Positions 36,560-46,075 are shown, counted from the stretch's first letter. The stretch is 64,000 bases of DNA from Natronospirillum operosum (GCF_004768465.1 NZ_SRMF01000005.1:62001-126000), one strand, 5' to 3'. Translations and numbers: made by a program. Notes: a model not told the origin generated them from the letters alone.

Positions 36560-37546
36560 ATGCAAGCTGTAATCAATACTGCAGGCAAATCCCTGCGCGC
36601 CGGGCTGCTGACGGTGGCCTGTGCTCTGCTGGCCGCATCCCCCCTGGCTCTGGCTGACGGCCATGGCGACTGGCCGGAGCGTGATATCGACTTCATCATT
36701 CCCTTTGGTGCCGGTGGCGGCAGCGATGCCTGGGCCCGCACCATCGGTTCCGGCGCACGTGATCATTTTGGTGTGAACTGGAACCTGCAGAACCGACCGG
36801 GCGCAGGCGCGACCCTGGGCTGGGAATATCTGCTGGACCAGCCAGCCGACGGCTACACTGTCTACCTGGGCAGCCCGACGCCGGTACTGACAGCGCTGAT
36901 GGATGATGACCCACTGGTTGATCCCAATGAACTGAAAGTGGCGGGCTATATTTCAGCATTCCGGTCCCTGATAGTGGCCCAGAATGATGGTCCGATGAGT
37001 GACTGGGAGAGCCTGGTTGAACATGCCAGCGAGAGCCCCGTGATCATCGCCGGTACCAGCGCCCTGCTGGTCGGTGCAGCCAATGTCTTCGAGCAGGCCG
37101 GCATCGAGGCGATCTATGTGCCTTACAGCTCCACCGGTGAAGCCACCAGCGATTTCCTGGGTGGCCACGTTGATCTGCTTGCTGCTACGGCCTCTACAGC
37201 TCTGGGCATCGCCCCGGAAAATGGCACCGTGGTGCTGAACAGCAGTGATATTGCGCTGGCGGATGATGTCGACGAGCAACTGGGAGGCAACATACCGGAA
37301 GCTGCCGATTACGGCTTTGACGGCATGCGCTTCCCGCGGCCGATCGGCTTCCACCCGGATACGCCCGATGAAATTGTGGCCGAGTTCTCCGAGCGTCTGG
37401 AATCGCTGCTGACCGAGGACGAGAGTGTTCCGGCCATGCTGAACCGCATGGGCGAAGAGGTGATCTTCATGGGTTACCCGGAAGCCAATGAGGACTTTGC
37501 CCTGCTGGTCGACCGCATGCGTGGCGCTCTGGACCTGCTGGACTGA
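36560..37546 (+). CDS. tctC: tripartite tricarboxylate transporter, binding protein
   Basis: 328 residues of the TctC/Bug family: signal peptide (LLTVACALLAASPLALA), then WPERDIDFIIPFGAGGGSDA and NRPGAGATLGWEYLLDQPAD, both hallmark carboxylate-binding segments. Binds citrate or another carboxylate in the periplasm and delivers it to TctAB. Very acidic. Start 36560 after GAGAGG. Followed by an intercistronic hairpin, then tctB, tctA and the AbrB-type gene. Confidence 0.95.
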   Translation: MQAVINTAGKSLRAGLLTVACALLAASPLALADGHGDWPERDIDFIIPFGAGGGSDAWARTIGSGARDHFGVNWNLQNRPGAGATLGWEYLLDQPADGYTVYLGSPTPVLTALMDDDPLVDPNELKVAGYISAFRSLIVAQNDGPMSDWESLVEHASESPVIIAGTSALLVGAANVFEQAGIEAIYVPYSSTGEATSDFLGGHVDLLAATASTALGIAPENGTVVLNSSDIALADDVDEQLGGNIPEAADYGFDGMRFPRPIGFHPDTPDEIVAEFSERLESLLTEDESVPAMLNRMGEEVIFMGYPEANEDFALLVDRMRGALDLLD

Positions 37547-37564
37547 TAGAGCACCAGCCCAACA

Positions 37565-37600
37565 CGGCAGCAGGGTGTCACAGCAGGCATCCTGCTGCCG
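37565..37600 (+). terminator. intercistronic hairpin between tctC and tctB
   Basis: CGGCAGCAGG (37565-37574) pairs with CCTGCTGCCG (37591-37600), ten perfect pairs and a 16-base loop. There is no T tract, so it may protect tctC mRNA or reduce read-through, allowing more binding protein than membrane subunits. Confidence 0.55.
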
Positions 37601-37636
37601 GCTTTCAATGGATTCACCTGCGGGAGGTCAGCCGTT

Positions 37637-38131
37637 ATGTCGGCAGGTCGGAATGTAGCGCACTGGTTGCGCACCAATCAGGGGGTTGGAGTGCTGATCG
37701 CCATTGCCGCCGCCCTACTGTTTTACTATCTCTGGCAGCAGGACTGGTACCACCGGGTGCAGCGTGACCGTTTCAGCCTCGGGTTTTTCCCCGGCCTGGG
37801 CGTGGTTGCCATCTTTGTCTGCGCTGTAGCGATCACTGTGGATCAATGGCGCAAGGAGGTGGCCGCGGACATGGCGACCGTGGGTTGGCTTGACCTGGGC
37901 TGGGCGCTGCTGTTTTCCGGTGCCGGTTACATCCTGTTCCAGATGATGGAACTGCTCGGGTTGCCGCTGGCCGCGACGATATTCCTGTTTTTGTTGATGA
38001 CCCTGCTCGGGGTGCGGCCCTGGTATCTGGCTGCCGGCATTGGAGTCGGGGTAGCCATTATTGTTTTTGTGCTGTTCAGCGTGCTGGGCATACGACTCCC
38101 GGGCGGCTTCTTTCCGCTGCTGGGCATTTAG
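37637..38131 (+). CDS. tctB: tripartite tricarboxylate transporter, small membrane subunit
   Basis: 164 residues with about four hydrophobic segments (VLIAIAAALLFYYLW; GVVAIFVCAVAITV; LGWALLFSGAGYILFQMMEL; AATIFLFLLMTLLGV) as in TctB. Partner of TctA in the inner membrane; the role of the small subunit is poorly defined. ATG at 37637; GGGAGG upstream. Ends 48 bases before tctA. Confidence 0.9.
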   Translation: MSAGRNVAHWLRTNQGVGVLIAIAAALLFYYLWQQDWYHRVQRDRFSLGFFPGLGVVAIFVCAVAITVDQWRKEVAADMATVGWLDLGWALLFSGAGYILFQMMELLGLPLAATIFLFLLMTLLGVRPWYLAAGIGVGVAIIVFVLFSVLGIRLPGGFFPLLGI

Positions 38132-38179
38132 TAAGAGTTCCCGGATTGTCCCGGGGATGAATCCTTCTGGAGTAGAAGC

Positions 38180-39754
38180 ATGTTTCAACCGGAAGCTTTG
38201 CTTGAATCCCTGCATCTGGTATTCACCCTGAATACCATGATGTGGCTGGCCATTGGTGTTTTCGTCGGGGTCGGTCTGGGGGCCATACCTGGCCTCACTA
38301 CTTCTACCGGGGTGGCGCTGATGCTGCCCCTGACGTTCACACTCAACATTGCGGGTGCGCTGGGCCTGGTTATCGGCCTGTACAAGGGTGCGCTCTTCGG
38401 AGGCTCGATCTCGGCCATCAGTTTTGCCACACCGGGTGCACCCGACTCGGCGGCAACGGTGTTCGACGGCTACAAGATGACCCAGAAGGGCAAGGGCCGG
38501 AAAGCGCTGCTGACGTCTCTGTATTCCTCGGTTACCGCCGATTCGCTGTCTGATGTTGTGGTCATACTGATTGCGCCGGCCATGGCGCTGGCAGCACTGC
38601 AGTTCGGACCTTCGGAACGCACCTGGCTGATGTTTCTCGCCATCGCGCTGTTGGGCGCCCTGTCCGGGCGCCATGTGGCCAAGGGCATGATGGCTGCGGC
38701 CATCGGGCTGTTTATTGGCACCATCGGCAGTGACCCCATTGCCGGGGCGGCGCGCAACACCTTTGGTCAAGGCTGGTTACGCGACGGTGTCGGCCTGGTG
38801 CCGCTGATCATCGGCATTTTCGCCATGAGCCGGATGATCGAGCAGGGCATCGAGATCACCCAGGAATCCAAACTGGGCAAGAAGGTCAAGGGTCAGATGG
38901 CGGACCTGTTCGGCAAGGATCAGGAAGGCCTGACGTTCCGCGAGTACCTGAGCAACTGGCGTGAAATGGGTATTGGTCTGGGCATCGGTACCTTTGTCGG
39001 CATGCTGCCGGGCCTGGGGGCGACCGTGGCCTCCTTCCTGTCCTATGGCGTCGCCAAACGCTTTCTGCCGCACAAGAAGATCGGCACCGGGGTGATGGCG
39101 GGGGTGGCGGCGGCCGAGTCGGGCAACAATGCCACGGCGGGCCCGACTCTGGTGCCGTTGCTGGCCTTCGGCATCCCCGGCAGTGCCACCGCGGCCCTGA
39201 TCGGTGGTGCCTTGTTGTTGCAGGGCATTACGCCCAGCCCGCGCATGTTCGAGCTGCATGCTGATGTTGTCTACGCCCTGTTCATCATTCTGATATTGGC
39301 CAATGTATTCAATCTGGTCATTGGGCGCGGGTTCGCCTTCTTCTACGCCAAGTTGGGCGCTGTGCCCAAACCGATTCTGGTGCCCACCATCATGGTGCTG
39401 GCCATCATTGGGAGTTACGGGGCGTCGGGCAATCCCTACGACGTGGGCGTCATGCTGTTTTTCGGTGTGTTCGGGTTTGCCATGCGCAAGTTCGGGGTAC
39501 CGGAAGCACCGCTGGTGATCACCTTCCTGATCGCACCCATGCTGGAAGAGAACCTGCGCCGCGCCATTCTGATCAGCGGTGGCGACTGGGTGCCGGGGCT
39601 GTTCAACAGTCCGCTCAGCCTGACCCTGATGGCGCTGGCCGTTGCCGTGCTGATTCTGTCCTATCGCATGAAGTTCTCTGAAAAACTGGATGACATGCAA
39701 CATCAGGAGATGGAGGAGACAGCTGAAGAGGACAGTGCGAAAAAGTCGCAATGA
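38180..39754 (+). CDS. tctA: tripartite tricarboxylate transporter, large membrane subunit
   Basis: 524 residues, about twelve membrane segments. Family motifs: VGLGAIPGLTTSTGVALMLP, SAISFATPGAPDSAATVFDG and, in the second half, GMLPGLGATVASFLSYGVAK followed by ESGNNATAGPTLVPLLAFGI, the duplicated PGL pattern of TctA. Forms the sodium- or proton-coupled carboxylate channel. Start at ATG 38180; the abrB-type gene follows after a few bases. Confidence 0.95.
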   Translation: MFQPEALLESLHLVFTLNTMMWLAIGVFVGVGLGAIPGLTTSTGVALMLPLTFTLNIAGALGLVIGLYKGALFGGSISAISFATPGAPDSAATVFDGYKMTQKGKGRKALLTSLYSSVTADSLSDVVVILIAPAMALAALQFGPSERTWLMFLAIALLGALSGRHVAKGMMAAAIGLFIGTIGSDPIAGAARNTFGQGWLRDGVGLVPLIIGIFAMSRMIEQGIEITQESKLGKKVKGQMADLFGKDQEGLTFREYLSNWREMGIGLGIGTFVGMLPGLGATVASFLSYGVAKRFLPHKKIGTGVMAGVAAAESGNNATAGPTLVPLLAFGIPGSATAALIGGALLLQGITPSPRMFELHADVVYALFIILILANVFNLVIGRGFAFFYAKLGAVPKPILVPTIMVLAIIGSYGASGNPYDVGVMLFFGVFGFAMRKFGVPEAPLVITFLIAPMLEENLRRAILISGGDWVPGLFNSPLSLTLMALAVAVLILSYRMKFSEKLDDMQHQEMEETAEEDSAKKSQ

Positions 39755-39760
39755 GTCGTG

Positions 39761-40840
39761 ATGAATAGAGCCACGCCCGGGGAGAGGCTGATTCATGGCA
39801 TGAAGGCTGCTCTCGGCAGCCTGGTCGTCGCTGCCCTGGGGGTGGGCATATTCACCCTGCTGGGTATCCCTCTGCCGTGGCTGCTGGGCAGTCTTACAGC
39901 CACCATGCTGGCCAGCATGGTGGGCTGGGGATTCCGATTGCCACTGGTGTTCCGGCGGACCGCCATGGTGATTCTGGGTCTCTATGCCGGCAGTGCACTG
40001 GACCGCGAACTGTTGTCCGGTCTGCTGGAGTGGCCCCTGACCATGACGGCCATGCTGGTCCTGGTGATACTGTCCACCTGGGCGGCCAGTGAGTATCTGC
40101 AGCGCCGGGCAGGCTTCGATCGCGCCACCGCCCTGATGGCGGCCGTGCCCGGTGCCCAGTCTGTAGTGCTGGTCAGTTGCAGCCGGCTTGGCGCCGACGA
40201 GCGACAGGTGCTGCTCGGTCAGATCACCCGGGTGATCACCGTGATCTACGGTGTTCCCCTGTTGCTGATCACGCTGGGGCCCTGGCTCGATATCGATATT
40301 GCTGACAGTGAACGCGCAATGGGCGCGAGCTGGCCTGCCTTCAATGCCACACACTGGGCCATGACGGTCGGCTTCGCCGTGATTGGCTACCTGCTGGCGC
40401 GCCTGCTCAGGTTGCCGCAACCCCTGCTGCTGGGCCCCCTGTTCGGCGTTGCCGCGCTGCAGATGGCACAGTTGCCGGCGACAGAGATGCCGGAACAGTC
40501 TCTGCTGGCAGCGCAATTCCTGTTGGGCGCATCAATAGGTTCCCATTTCAGCCACATCGGCTGGCGTCAGGCACTGGGGATTCTTGGCCATGGCTTTGTG
40601 GCCATGCTGATTACGCTGACTCTGGCGCTGCTGATGACCGGCCTGCTGGTCATGGTCACCGACTTTGATCCGGCAGCACTGTTTCTGGCTTTTGCGCCGG
40701 GCGGACTGCCGGAGATCATGCTTCTGGCGATGGCGCTGGACATCGACCCGGCTTTTGTCGTGTTTCATCACCTGTTCCGGTTCGTCGCCATCGCCCTCTG
40801 TTTGCCGTGGGTGGTGACACGCCTGGCCGGCCGGCAGTAG
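39761..40840 (+). CDS. AbrB-type membrane protein linked to Tct transporter
   Basis: About 359 residues, some ten membrane helices in two repeats of about 150 residues, each with a GxLLG-like turn (PLPWLLGSLTATMLASMVGW; QPLLLGPLFGVAALQM). Databases call the family AbrB or putative ammonia monooxygenase, but there is no catalytic motif, and it is often found next to tct genes; a transport role is more likely. It starts at ATG 39761 or GTG 39758, a few bases after the tctA stop. Its stop lies in a 13-bp hairpin. Confidence 0.85.
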   Translation: MNRATPGERLIHGMKAALGSLVVAALGVGIFTLLGIPLPWLLGSLTATMLASMVGWGFRLPLVFRRTAMVILGLYAGSALDRELLSGLLEWPLTMTAMLVLVILSTWAASEYLQRRAGFDRATALMAAVPGAQSVVLVSCSRLGADERQVLLGQITRVITVIYGVPLLLITLGPWLDIDIADSERAMGASWPAFNATHWAMTVGFAVIGYLLARLLRLPQPLLLGPLFGVAALQMAQLPATEMPEQSLLAAQFLLGASIGSHFSHIGWRQALGILGHGFVAMLITLTLALLMTGLLVMVTDFDPAALFLAFAPGGLPEIMLLAMALDIDPAFVVFHHLFRFVAIALCLPWVVTRLAGRQ

Positions 40841-40864
40841 CCGGTTTAGGCGGCTACTGCCGGC
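40830..40864. terminator. hairpin between AbrB-type gene and livM
   Basis: GCCGGCAGTAGCC (40830-40842) and GGCTACTGCCGGC (40852-40864) pair perfectly around nine bases. It spans the stop codon of the plus-strand gene and lies 14 bases from the end of livM. T tracts are weak, but it probably ends both convergent transcripts. Confidence 0.6.
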
Positions 40865-40878
40865 AAACAGACCTGAGC

Positions 40879-42084
40879 TCAGGTCAGACGCTCCCTGGCG
40901 CTGCTTTCGGCCTGACGTTCGGCGACCGCCTGCTGTACTTCGCGCCGCCGGGCCCAGATGCGCAACTGACCGACGATGCCGGAGGGAAAGAAGTAGACGC
41001 TGGCGACAAACAGCAGGCCGAACCAGAGCAGCCAGTGCGAGGGTTCGATCAGAGACCCGACAAAACCGCCGACATTGACGGCCTCGCTGAGGGCGCCCAG
41101 CACGTCCTGCAGATAGTTCTGTGCCACCACAAACACCACGGCACCGATGATGGCGCCATACAGCGTGCCCATGCCGCCGAGTACACACATCAGCAAGATG
41201 AAGATCATCAGCTCGAAATTGAGTGTGTTCTCCGGGTTCACATAGCGATTGAACAGCGCGAAGAGGGCCCCGGCAAAGGTGGTCAAAAGGGCGGACAGAA
41301 TGACCACGGCGGTGCGATAGAGCACGGTCCGGTAACCCAACGCCTGAGCGCGGAACTCGTTCTCGCGGATGGCCTGCAGAACCCGGCCGAAGGGCGAATT
41401 TACCAGACGCAGCAGGAACAGGAAGATCACCCCGGCGAACAGGAACAGCGCATAGTACATCAGGGTGCGGCCGGTGAAACGGACGGTAAAGAACGCATCA
41501 CGGAAACCGTCCACCAGATTCCATGGTTGGGTGAAGAGCACACCCAGAAAACCGAACAGATCAAACCCGGTGACGCTGTCCAGTGGGCGAAACGCCGGGC
41601 CCAGTTCTCGCGGCACCCTTACCCGCAGGCCGTCTTCACCCCCGGTGATGTGATACATCTGTGTCACCACACTGAGAAAGGCAAAGGCCACGGCCAGCGT
41701 CACCAGGGCGAAGAAGATCGCCTTGACGCGCAGCGACAGCAGGCCCAGCAACAAGGCCAGGGCCGCGCTGAGCAGCAGTGCGCCCAGGATGCCGATAAAG
41801 ATGGCGCCGAAGCCGGAACCGAAGTGGCCGATGCCCAGAGCTACACCGTAGGCACCAATGCCGAAGAACATGGTGTGGGCAAAGGACACGATATGGGTAT
41901 AGCCCAGCATCAGGTCATAGGCCGCGACCACAATGATGAACACACAGATCATGCCCAGAGTGGCAAAGGCGCGGGTACCCGGAAACAGGAACGGACCCAG
42001 GGCCAGTGCGATCAGAATGGCGATCAGCGCCACCGACAGCACGCGGCTGCGGGGCAGGTCGCCGGACAGTATGGATTGCAGCAT
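40879..42084 (-). CDS. livM: branched-chain amino-acid-type ABC transporter permease
   Basis: 401 residues, about ten membrane helices; family landmarks ALNLILGYTHIVSFAHTMFF-like segment (here AYDLMLGYTHIVSFAHTMFF) and ILLMCVLGGMGTLYGAIIGA near the C-terminus. Works with LivH in the inner membrane. It is the last gene of the minus-strand operon livK, livG, livF, livH, livM, 12 bases after livH. The substrate may be a carboxylate or amide rather than an amino acid, given the neighbours. Confidence 0.92.
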   Translation of the reverse strand: MLQSILSGDLPRSRVLSVALIAILIALALGPFLFPGTRAFATLGMICVFIIVVAAYDLMLGYTHIVSFAHTMFFGIGAYGVALGIGHFGSGFGAIFIGILGALLLSAALALLLGLLSLRVKAIFFALVTLAVAFAFLSVVTQMYHITGGEDGLRVRVPRELGPAFRPLDSVTGFDLFGFLGVLFTQPWNLVDGFRDAFFTVRFTGRTLMYYALFLFAGVIFLFLLRLVNSPFGRVLQAIRENEFRAQALGYRTVLYRTAVVILSALLTTFAGALFALFNRYVNPENTLNFELMIFILLMCVLGGMGTLYGAIIGAVVFVVAQNYLQDVLGALSEAVNVGGFVGSLIEPSHWLLWFGLLFVASVYFFPSGIVGQLRIWARRREVQQAVAERQAESSARERLT

Positions 42085-42096
42085 GATGTCCTCTCC

Positions 42097-43152
42097 TTAA
42101 ACCTTGATCACCGGAATCAGGCCCTGCGGGCGCCACATCAGCACACCCACCATCAGGCCCACGGTGGCGACGGCCGCCAGCCGGGGTTCGATATAACCGA
42201 TATAGAGGTTGATCAGGCCGACCAGCAGGGCGCCATAGAAACAGCCGCGGATGGAGCCCAGGCCGCCCAGAATGATGATGACGATGACGGAAATCATCAG
42301 TTCTTCACCCATGTGCGCCGTGATGATCTCCCGATACATGCCCCACATGGCGCCACCAAGGCCGGCCAGCGCCGAGCCGGCGATAAACACCCCGAGGAAC
42401 AGCAAGCCGATGCGATAGCCCTGGATCTCGACCATTTCGCGGTTTTCCACCCCGGCACGCACGAGAATGCCGAGACGCGTGCGATCGATCACCCAGAGCA
42501 TCAGGCCATAGACGGTCAGACCCAGTAGCAGCGCGACCATGCGGAATTTCTCCATCACCAGGCCGCCAATCAATGGCACCCAGTCCTCGATGACAAAGGC
42601 ACCACGCAGGGCACCGGGTCGGGGTACCGGAATTTCATTGGCGCCCCAGGTCACTTCAATCAACTGAATCAGCACGATGGAGCCACCGACCGTGACCAGA
42701 ATCTGTTTCAAATGGTCGCCGTACACCGGCTTGATCACGATCACTTCAAACAGCCAGCCGACCACACCGGCCACTGCCATGGCGGCGAACAGCGCCGGCA
42801 GGATGGCCAGCAGATTCCAGCCCAGCGAGGGCGACACCGTATAGACCCCCAGGGCCCCGGTCAGCATGACCGCGCCGACAAAGGCGCCCAGTGATATGAA
42901 GGCCCCGTGCGCCAGATTGAGCACACTCATCAGGCCGAAGGTCAGTGTCATCCCGGAAGCCATCAGAAACAGCATGGTCCCCATGGCCATGCCGCTGATG
43001 GTCAGCACGAACCAGGTGGCCGGGTCCATGGCCAGAAAGGCCAGAAAAAGCATCAGCCCGAGCAGCACCAGATGCGGCTTGTCGGACTGCAGTTTCAGCA
43101 GCCGGTCGCGCCACAGCGCCCATGGACCGACTGAGGGGTTGGCTTGCGACAT
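42097..43152 (-). CDS. livH: branched-chain amino-acid-type ABC transporter permease
   Basis: 351 residues with eight or more membrane helices; LivH motifs GMTLTFGLMSVLNLAHGAFI and VIIILGGLGSIRGCFYGALL are clear. Pairs with LivM. It has a 40-residue N-terminal extension relative to the minimal family. Starts 12 bases after livF ends. Confidence 0.93.
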   Translation of the reverse strand: MSQANPSVGPWALWRDRLLKLQSDKPHLVLLGLMLFLAFLAMDPATWFVLTISGMAMGTMLFLMASGMTLTFGLMSVLNLAHGAFISLGAFVGAVMLTGALGVYTVSPSLGWNLLAILPALFAAMAVAGVVGWLFEVIVIKPVYGDHLKQILVTVGGSIVLIQLIEVTWGANEIPVPRPGALRGAFVIEDWVPLIGGLVMEKFRMVALLLGLTVYGLMLWVIDRTRLGILVRAGVENREMVEIQGYRIGLLFLGVFIAGSALAGLGGAMWGMYREIITAHMGEELMISVIVIIILGGLGSIRGCFYGALLVGLINLYIGYIEPRLAAVATVGLMVGVLMWRPQGLIPVIKV

Positions 43153-43164
43153 GATCGAAGCTCC

Positions 43165-43890
43165 TTATTGATGTGCGCCCAGGCCAAGGCCCAGCAGGTC
43201 CTGCTGGAGTGTCGAGTCCTGCGCCAGTTCGGCCATGGTGCCGCTGTGCACCACCTGGCCATCATTCATCACCGCCACGGTCTGACCGAGACGGCGGGAA
43301 AAGCTGAAATTCTGCTCCACCAGCAGAATGGAGACCTCACGGGCCTTGAGTTCTTCGAACGCGGTCGCGAGATCATCGATGATGGCGGGCGCCAGGCCCT
43401 TGGTGGGTTCATCTACCAGCAGCAGATCTCTTGGTTCGACCATGGCGCGCGCTATGGCCAGCATCTGCTTCTGGCCGCCGGACAGGTTGCCGGCCGGACG
43501 GTCCCAGAATTTTTTCAGTGGCGGAAACAGATCGAACAGCCAGTCCAGCCGAGACTGATCCAGTGGTCCGTGCGTGCCGGCCAGTACCAGGTTTTCACGC
43601 ACCGTCAACTGGCCGAAAATACCCATGTTCTCGGGTACGAAGGCAATGCCAGCGCGCGCGATGCGGGACGTGGACCAACTGGTGATCTCCTTGCCGTTGA
43701 ATGTGACCGAACCGCGCGGAACTTTCGTCAGGCCCATGATGGTACGCAGCGTGGTGCTCTTGCCGGCGCCGTTGCGGCCAAGCAACACCGTCAGTTCCCC
43801 ACGCGGCACCTGCAGCTCTATGCCGTGCAGAATATGGTACTGGTCAATGTCGGCATGGACGCCAGTCAGGGTGAGTATGGGCTCACTCAT
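43165..43890 (-). CDS. livF: ABC transporter ATPase, LivF type
   Basis: 241 residues: Walker A LLGRNGAGKSTTLRT (about 35-49), signature NLSGGQKQMLAIARAM, Walker B LLLVDEPTKGLAPAI and H-loop ILLVEQNFSFS. Start overlaps the livG stop by four bases. Hydrolyses ATP to power import with LivG. Confidence 0.94.
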   Translation of the reverse strand: MSEPILTLTGVHADIDQYHILHGIELQVPRGELTVLLGRNGAGKSTTLRTIMGLTKVPRGSVTFNGKEITSWSTSRIARAGIAFVPENMGIFGQLTVRENLVLAGTHGPLDQSRLDWLFDLFPPLKKFWDRPAGNLSGGQKQMLAIARAMVEPRDLLLVDEPTKGLAPAIIDDLATAFEELKAREVSILLVEQNFSFSRRLGQTVAVMNDGQVVHSGTMAELAQDSTLQQDLLGLGLGAHQ

Positions 43891-44675
43891 GCGGAGGCCT
43901 CCTCGGTCGGGGCATCGGCGCTGGTGCCCAGATAGGCCTCCTGCACCACCGGCGACGCGATGATTTCAGCCGGCTCACCGTCGGCAACAAGCTGGCCGTG
44001 ATGCAGCACCACAATGCGATCCGAGAGGGAGCGCACCACATCCATCTTGTGTTCCACCAGCAGAATCAGCTTGTCGTCCTGTTTCTTGAGGTTGGCAATC
44101 AGGTCCAGAATTACTGGTACCTCATCCACGCTCATGCCGGCGGTGGGTTCATCAAACATGAATACGTGCGGCTCCAGTGCCATCAGCAGGGCGACTTCGA
44201 GCTTGCGCTGGTCACCATGCGGCAGATAGGAGACTGGTGTGTCGGCCCGGTGGCCCAGGCGCACGAAATCCAGGTAGTGGCGGGCTCGGTCTTCTATGTC
44301 CCGGCGCAGACTGGCGCGCTGCCAGAAAACATGGCCAATGCGGTAGCGTGAGGCGACCGCCAGACGCACATTTTCCAGTGCGCTGAGATTGGGAAACAGA
44401 TTGGTCAACTGAAAGGCACGGCCCAATCCCTTGTCGGTTCTGGCTTCGGTCGAGAGGTTGGAAATGTCCTCACCCGCCAGCAGAACCTGACCGCTGCTGG
44501 GCGTCAGTTGGCCCGAAATCAGATTGAACCAGGTGGTCTTGCCGGCCCCGTTGGGCCCGATAATGGTCGTCAGCGTGCCGGCCTGAAAGGCGCAGCTCAC
44601 TTCATCGACGGCCACATGGCCCCCGAACTGTATGGTCAGGGACCGGGTTTCAAGTACGGCTTGTTGGTCTGCCAT
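43887..44675 (-). CDS. livG: ABC transporter ATPase, LivG type
   Basis: 262 residues with Walker A IIGPNGAGKTTWFNLISG (about 37-54), signature-region YLPHGDQRKLEVALLMAL (a degenerate LSGGQ typical of LivG/UrtD types), Walker B VFMFDEPTAGMS and H-loop LLVEHKMDVV. Start at 44675 follows livK by 74 bases containing a hairpin. Confidence 0.94.
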   Translation of the reverse strand: MADQQAVLETRSLTIQFGGHVAVDEVSCAFQAGTLTTIIGPNGAGKTTWFNLISGQLTPSSGQVLLAGEDISNLSTEARTDKGLGRAFQLTNLFPNLSALENVRLAVASRYRIGHVFWQRASLRRDIEDRARHYLDFVRLGHRADTPVSYLPHGDQRKLEVALLMALEPHVFMFDEPTAGMSVDEVPVILDLIANLKKQDDKLILLVEHKMDVVRSLSDRIVVLHHGQLVADGEPAEIIASPVVQEAYLGTSADAPTEEASA

Positions 44676-44698
44676 GATGTGCTCCTGCCCGATACTGC

Positions 44699-44727
44699 GG
44701 GGTCTGCCACAACTGTGGTCAGACCCC
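44699..44727 (-). terminator. intercistronic hairpin between livK and livG
   Basis: GGGGTCTG (44699-44706) pairs with CAGACCCC (44720-44727), with an inner CCACA/TGTGG stem and one bulged T. No T tract follows on the minus strand. It probably stabilises the upstream livK mRNA or partly blocks read-through, which would explain excess binding protein. Confidence 0.6.
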
Positions 44728-44749
44728 GATACGAAATGGACGAACCGGA

Positions 44750-45967
44750 TTACTGGTTCAGAATCGGAATATCCATGTCTTCCAGGTCGATCACACCGCG
44801 CAAGTGCGGCACACCGGCGGTCACCGTGCGATCGGAGAACCAGTCGGAGCGCTCTTCCACCACATTCTCGAAGTGATACATGGCCTGCAGTGCCTGATGG
44901 TCTTCCGCCCGGATATGCATGCGACCCTTGGGTGTCTCGAAGTCCAGTCCGCGCAGTGCGTCGATCAGGTCTTCCACATCGGTAGAGCCCCCAGACTTCT
45001 CGATGGCGGCTGTAATGGCCATGGCCTGAGCGAACCCCTGAGCGGTAAAGAAGTCGGGTGCTTCGTTGTGCTGCTCGAAGTGCTGTTCCACGAACCAGTC
45101 GTTTACCTCGTTGTCGGGCAGTTCATAGTAGTAGAAGGTCGCACCCTGCATACCGGGGAAGTCGGCATAGTTCACCAGGGCCGGCAGGATGTTCCCGCCG
45201 CTGGTCAGCTGAATGCCATAGCGTTCCGGCTGCAGATCCTGAATGCGGCCCAGCGGATTGGCGGCACCGGCCCAGATGGAGAAGATGTACTTGCCTTCCT
45301 CGCAGCCTTCACGACCTTCGAGTGAGTTGAACAGGCGCTGAGCGGCGGCGGTAAAGTCCGTCGCATCGGTGGGCAGATACTCTTCATGCACGATCTCGCC
45401 GCCTTCAGCCTCCATGGCCTGCCTGTAGGCGGCAACGCCGTCACGGCCGAAGGCATAATCCTGGGCAATGGTGGAAACACAGACGCCCGGCTGGCCAATG
45501 GCCACCGCGTTGGAGATGGCATCCTGCGATGAATTGCGGCCGACGCGGAAAATGTAGCGATTCCATTCGGCGCCGGTGATGGCATCAGCGACACCCTCCG
45601 GCATCATGATGCGCTCGTATTCCTCAGCGATGGGCAGCATGGCCAGAGCCACACCGGAAGCCACTGTACCGACGACGATGTGCGCATCATCCTCGGCATA
45701 GGCCTCTTCTGCCAGGGCGCGGGCCCGGGCGGGATCATTCTGGGTGTCCTTGCGCAGCAGTTCCAGGTCTCGCCCCTGAATCTGCATGGTGCCGTCGGTG
45801 GCGTATTCGAAACCGAGACGCAACCCGACATTGAGTTGTTCTCCATAGGCGGCCAGCGGGCCGGAAAACTGGGATACATGGGCAACGCGAATGCTGTCGG
45901 CCTGGGCAGAAAGGCCCAGTGTCAGTGCGGCGCTGCCGGCGGCGAATGCAGTGAGAAGCCTCTTCAT
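44750..45967 (-). CDS. livK: ABC transporter substrate-binding protein, LivK type
   Basis: 405 residues, signal peptide MKRLLTAFAAGSAALTLGLS-AQA, then a type I periplasmic-binding fold (SQFSGPLAAYGEQLNVGLRL; RDLELLRKDTQNDPARARAL; VGTVASGVALAMLPIAEEYE). AAGGAG lies 8 bases before the ATG. First gene of the operon, divergent from the TetR gene. Such proteins bind amino acids, amides or aromatic and alicyclic acids; ligand undetermined. Confidence 0.92.
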   Translation of the reverse strand: MKRLLTAFAAGSAALTLGLSAQADSIRVAHVSQFSGPLAAYGEQLNVGLRLGFEYATDGTMQIQGRDLELLRKDTQNDPARARALAEEAYAEDDAHIVVGTVASGVALAMLPIAEEYERIMMPEGVADAITGAEWNRYIFRVGRNSSQDAISNAVAIGQPGVCVSTIAQDYAFGRDGVAAYRQAMEAEGGEIVHEEYLPTDATDFTAAAQRLFNSLEGREGCEEGKYIFSIWAGAANPLGRIQDLQPERYGIQLTSGGNILPALVNYADFPGMQGATFYYYELPDNEVNDWFVEQHFEQHNEAPDFFTAQGFAQAMAITAAIEKSGGSTDVEDLIDALRGLDFETPKGRMHIRAEDHQALQAMYHFENVVEERSDWFSDRTVTAGVPHLRGVIDLEDMDIPILNQ

Positions 45968-46075
45968 GGTGGTGCTCCTTGTCGTGTTGTCTATTTGTTG
46001 TTGTCACGGGTTGGCAACCGGCCTGTCATCTTGTCTTTGTTGGCTTGACAGAGTCGGTACAGCGCCATAACCTAT

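Noticed and set aside
38777-40516. 579-residue minus-strand frame opposite tctA and the AbrB-type gene
   Set aside because: Same type of antisense shadow; the plus-strand genes have clear motifs.
39761-40840. Ammonia monooxygenase or AbrB transcription factor, as the family name suggests
   Set aside because: A polytopic membrane protein with no catalytic or DNA-binding motif; the name is a historical misnomer.
40807-42528. 573-residue plus-strand frame opposite livM and livH
   Set aside because: Composition dominated by Gln, His, Gly and Asp, as expected for the antisense of membrane helices; no ribosome site.
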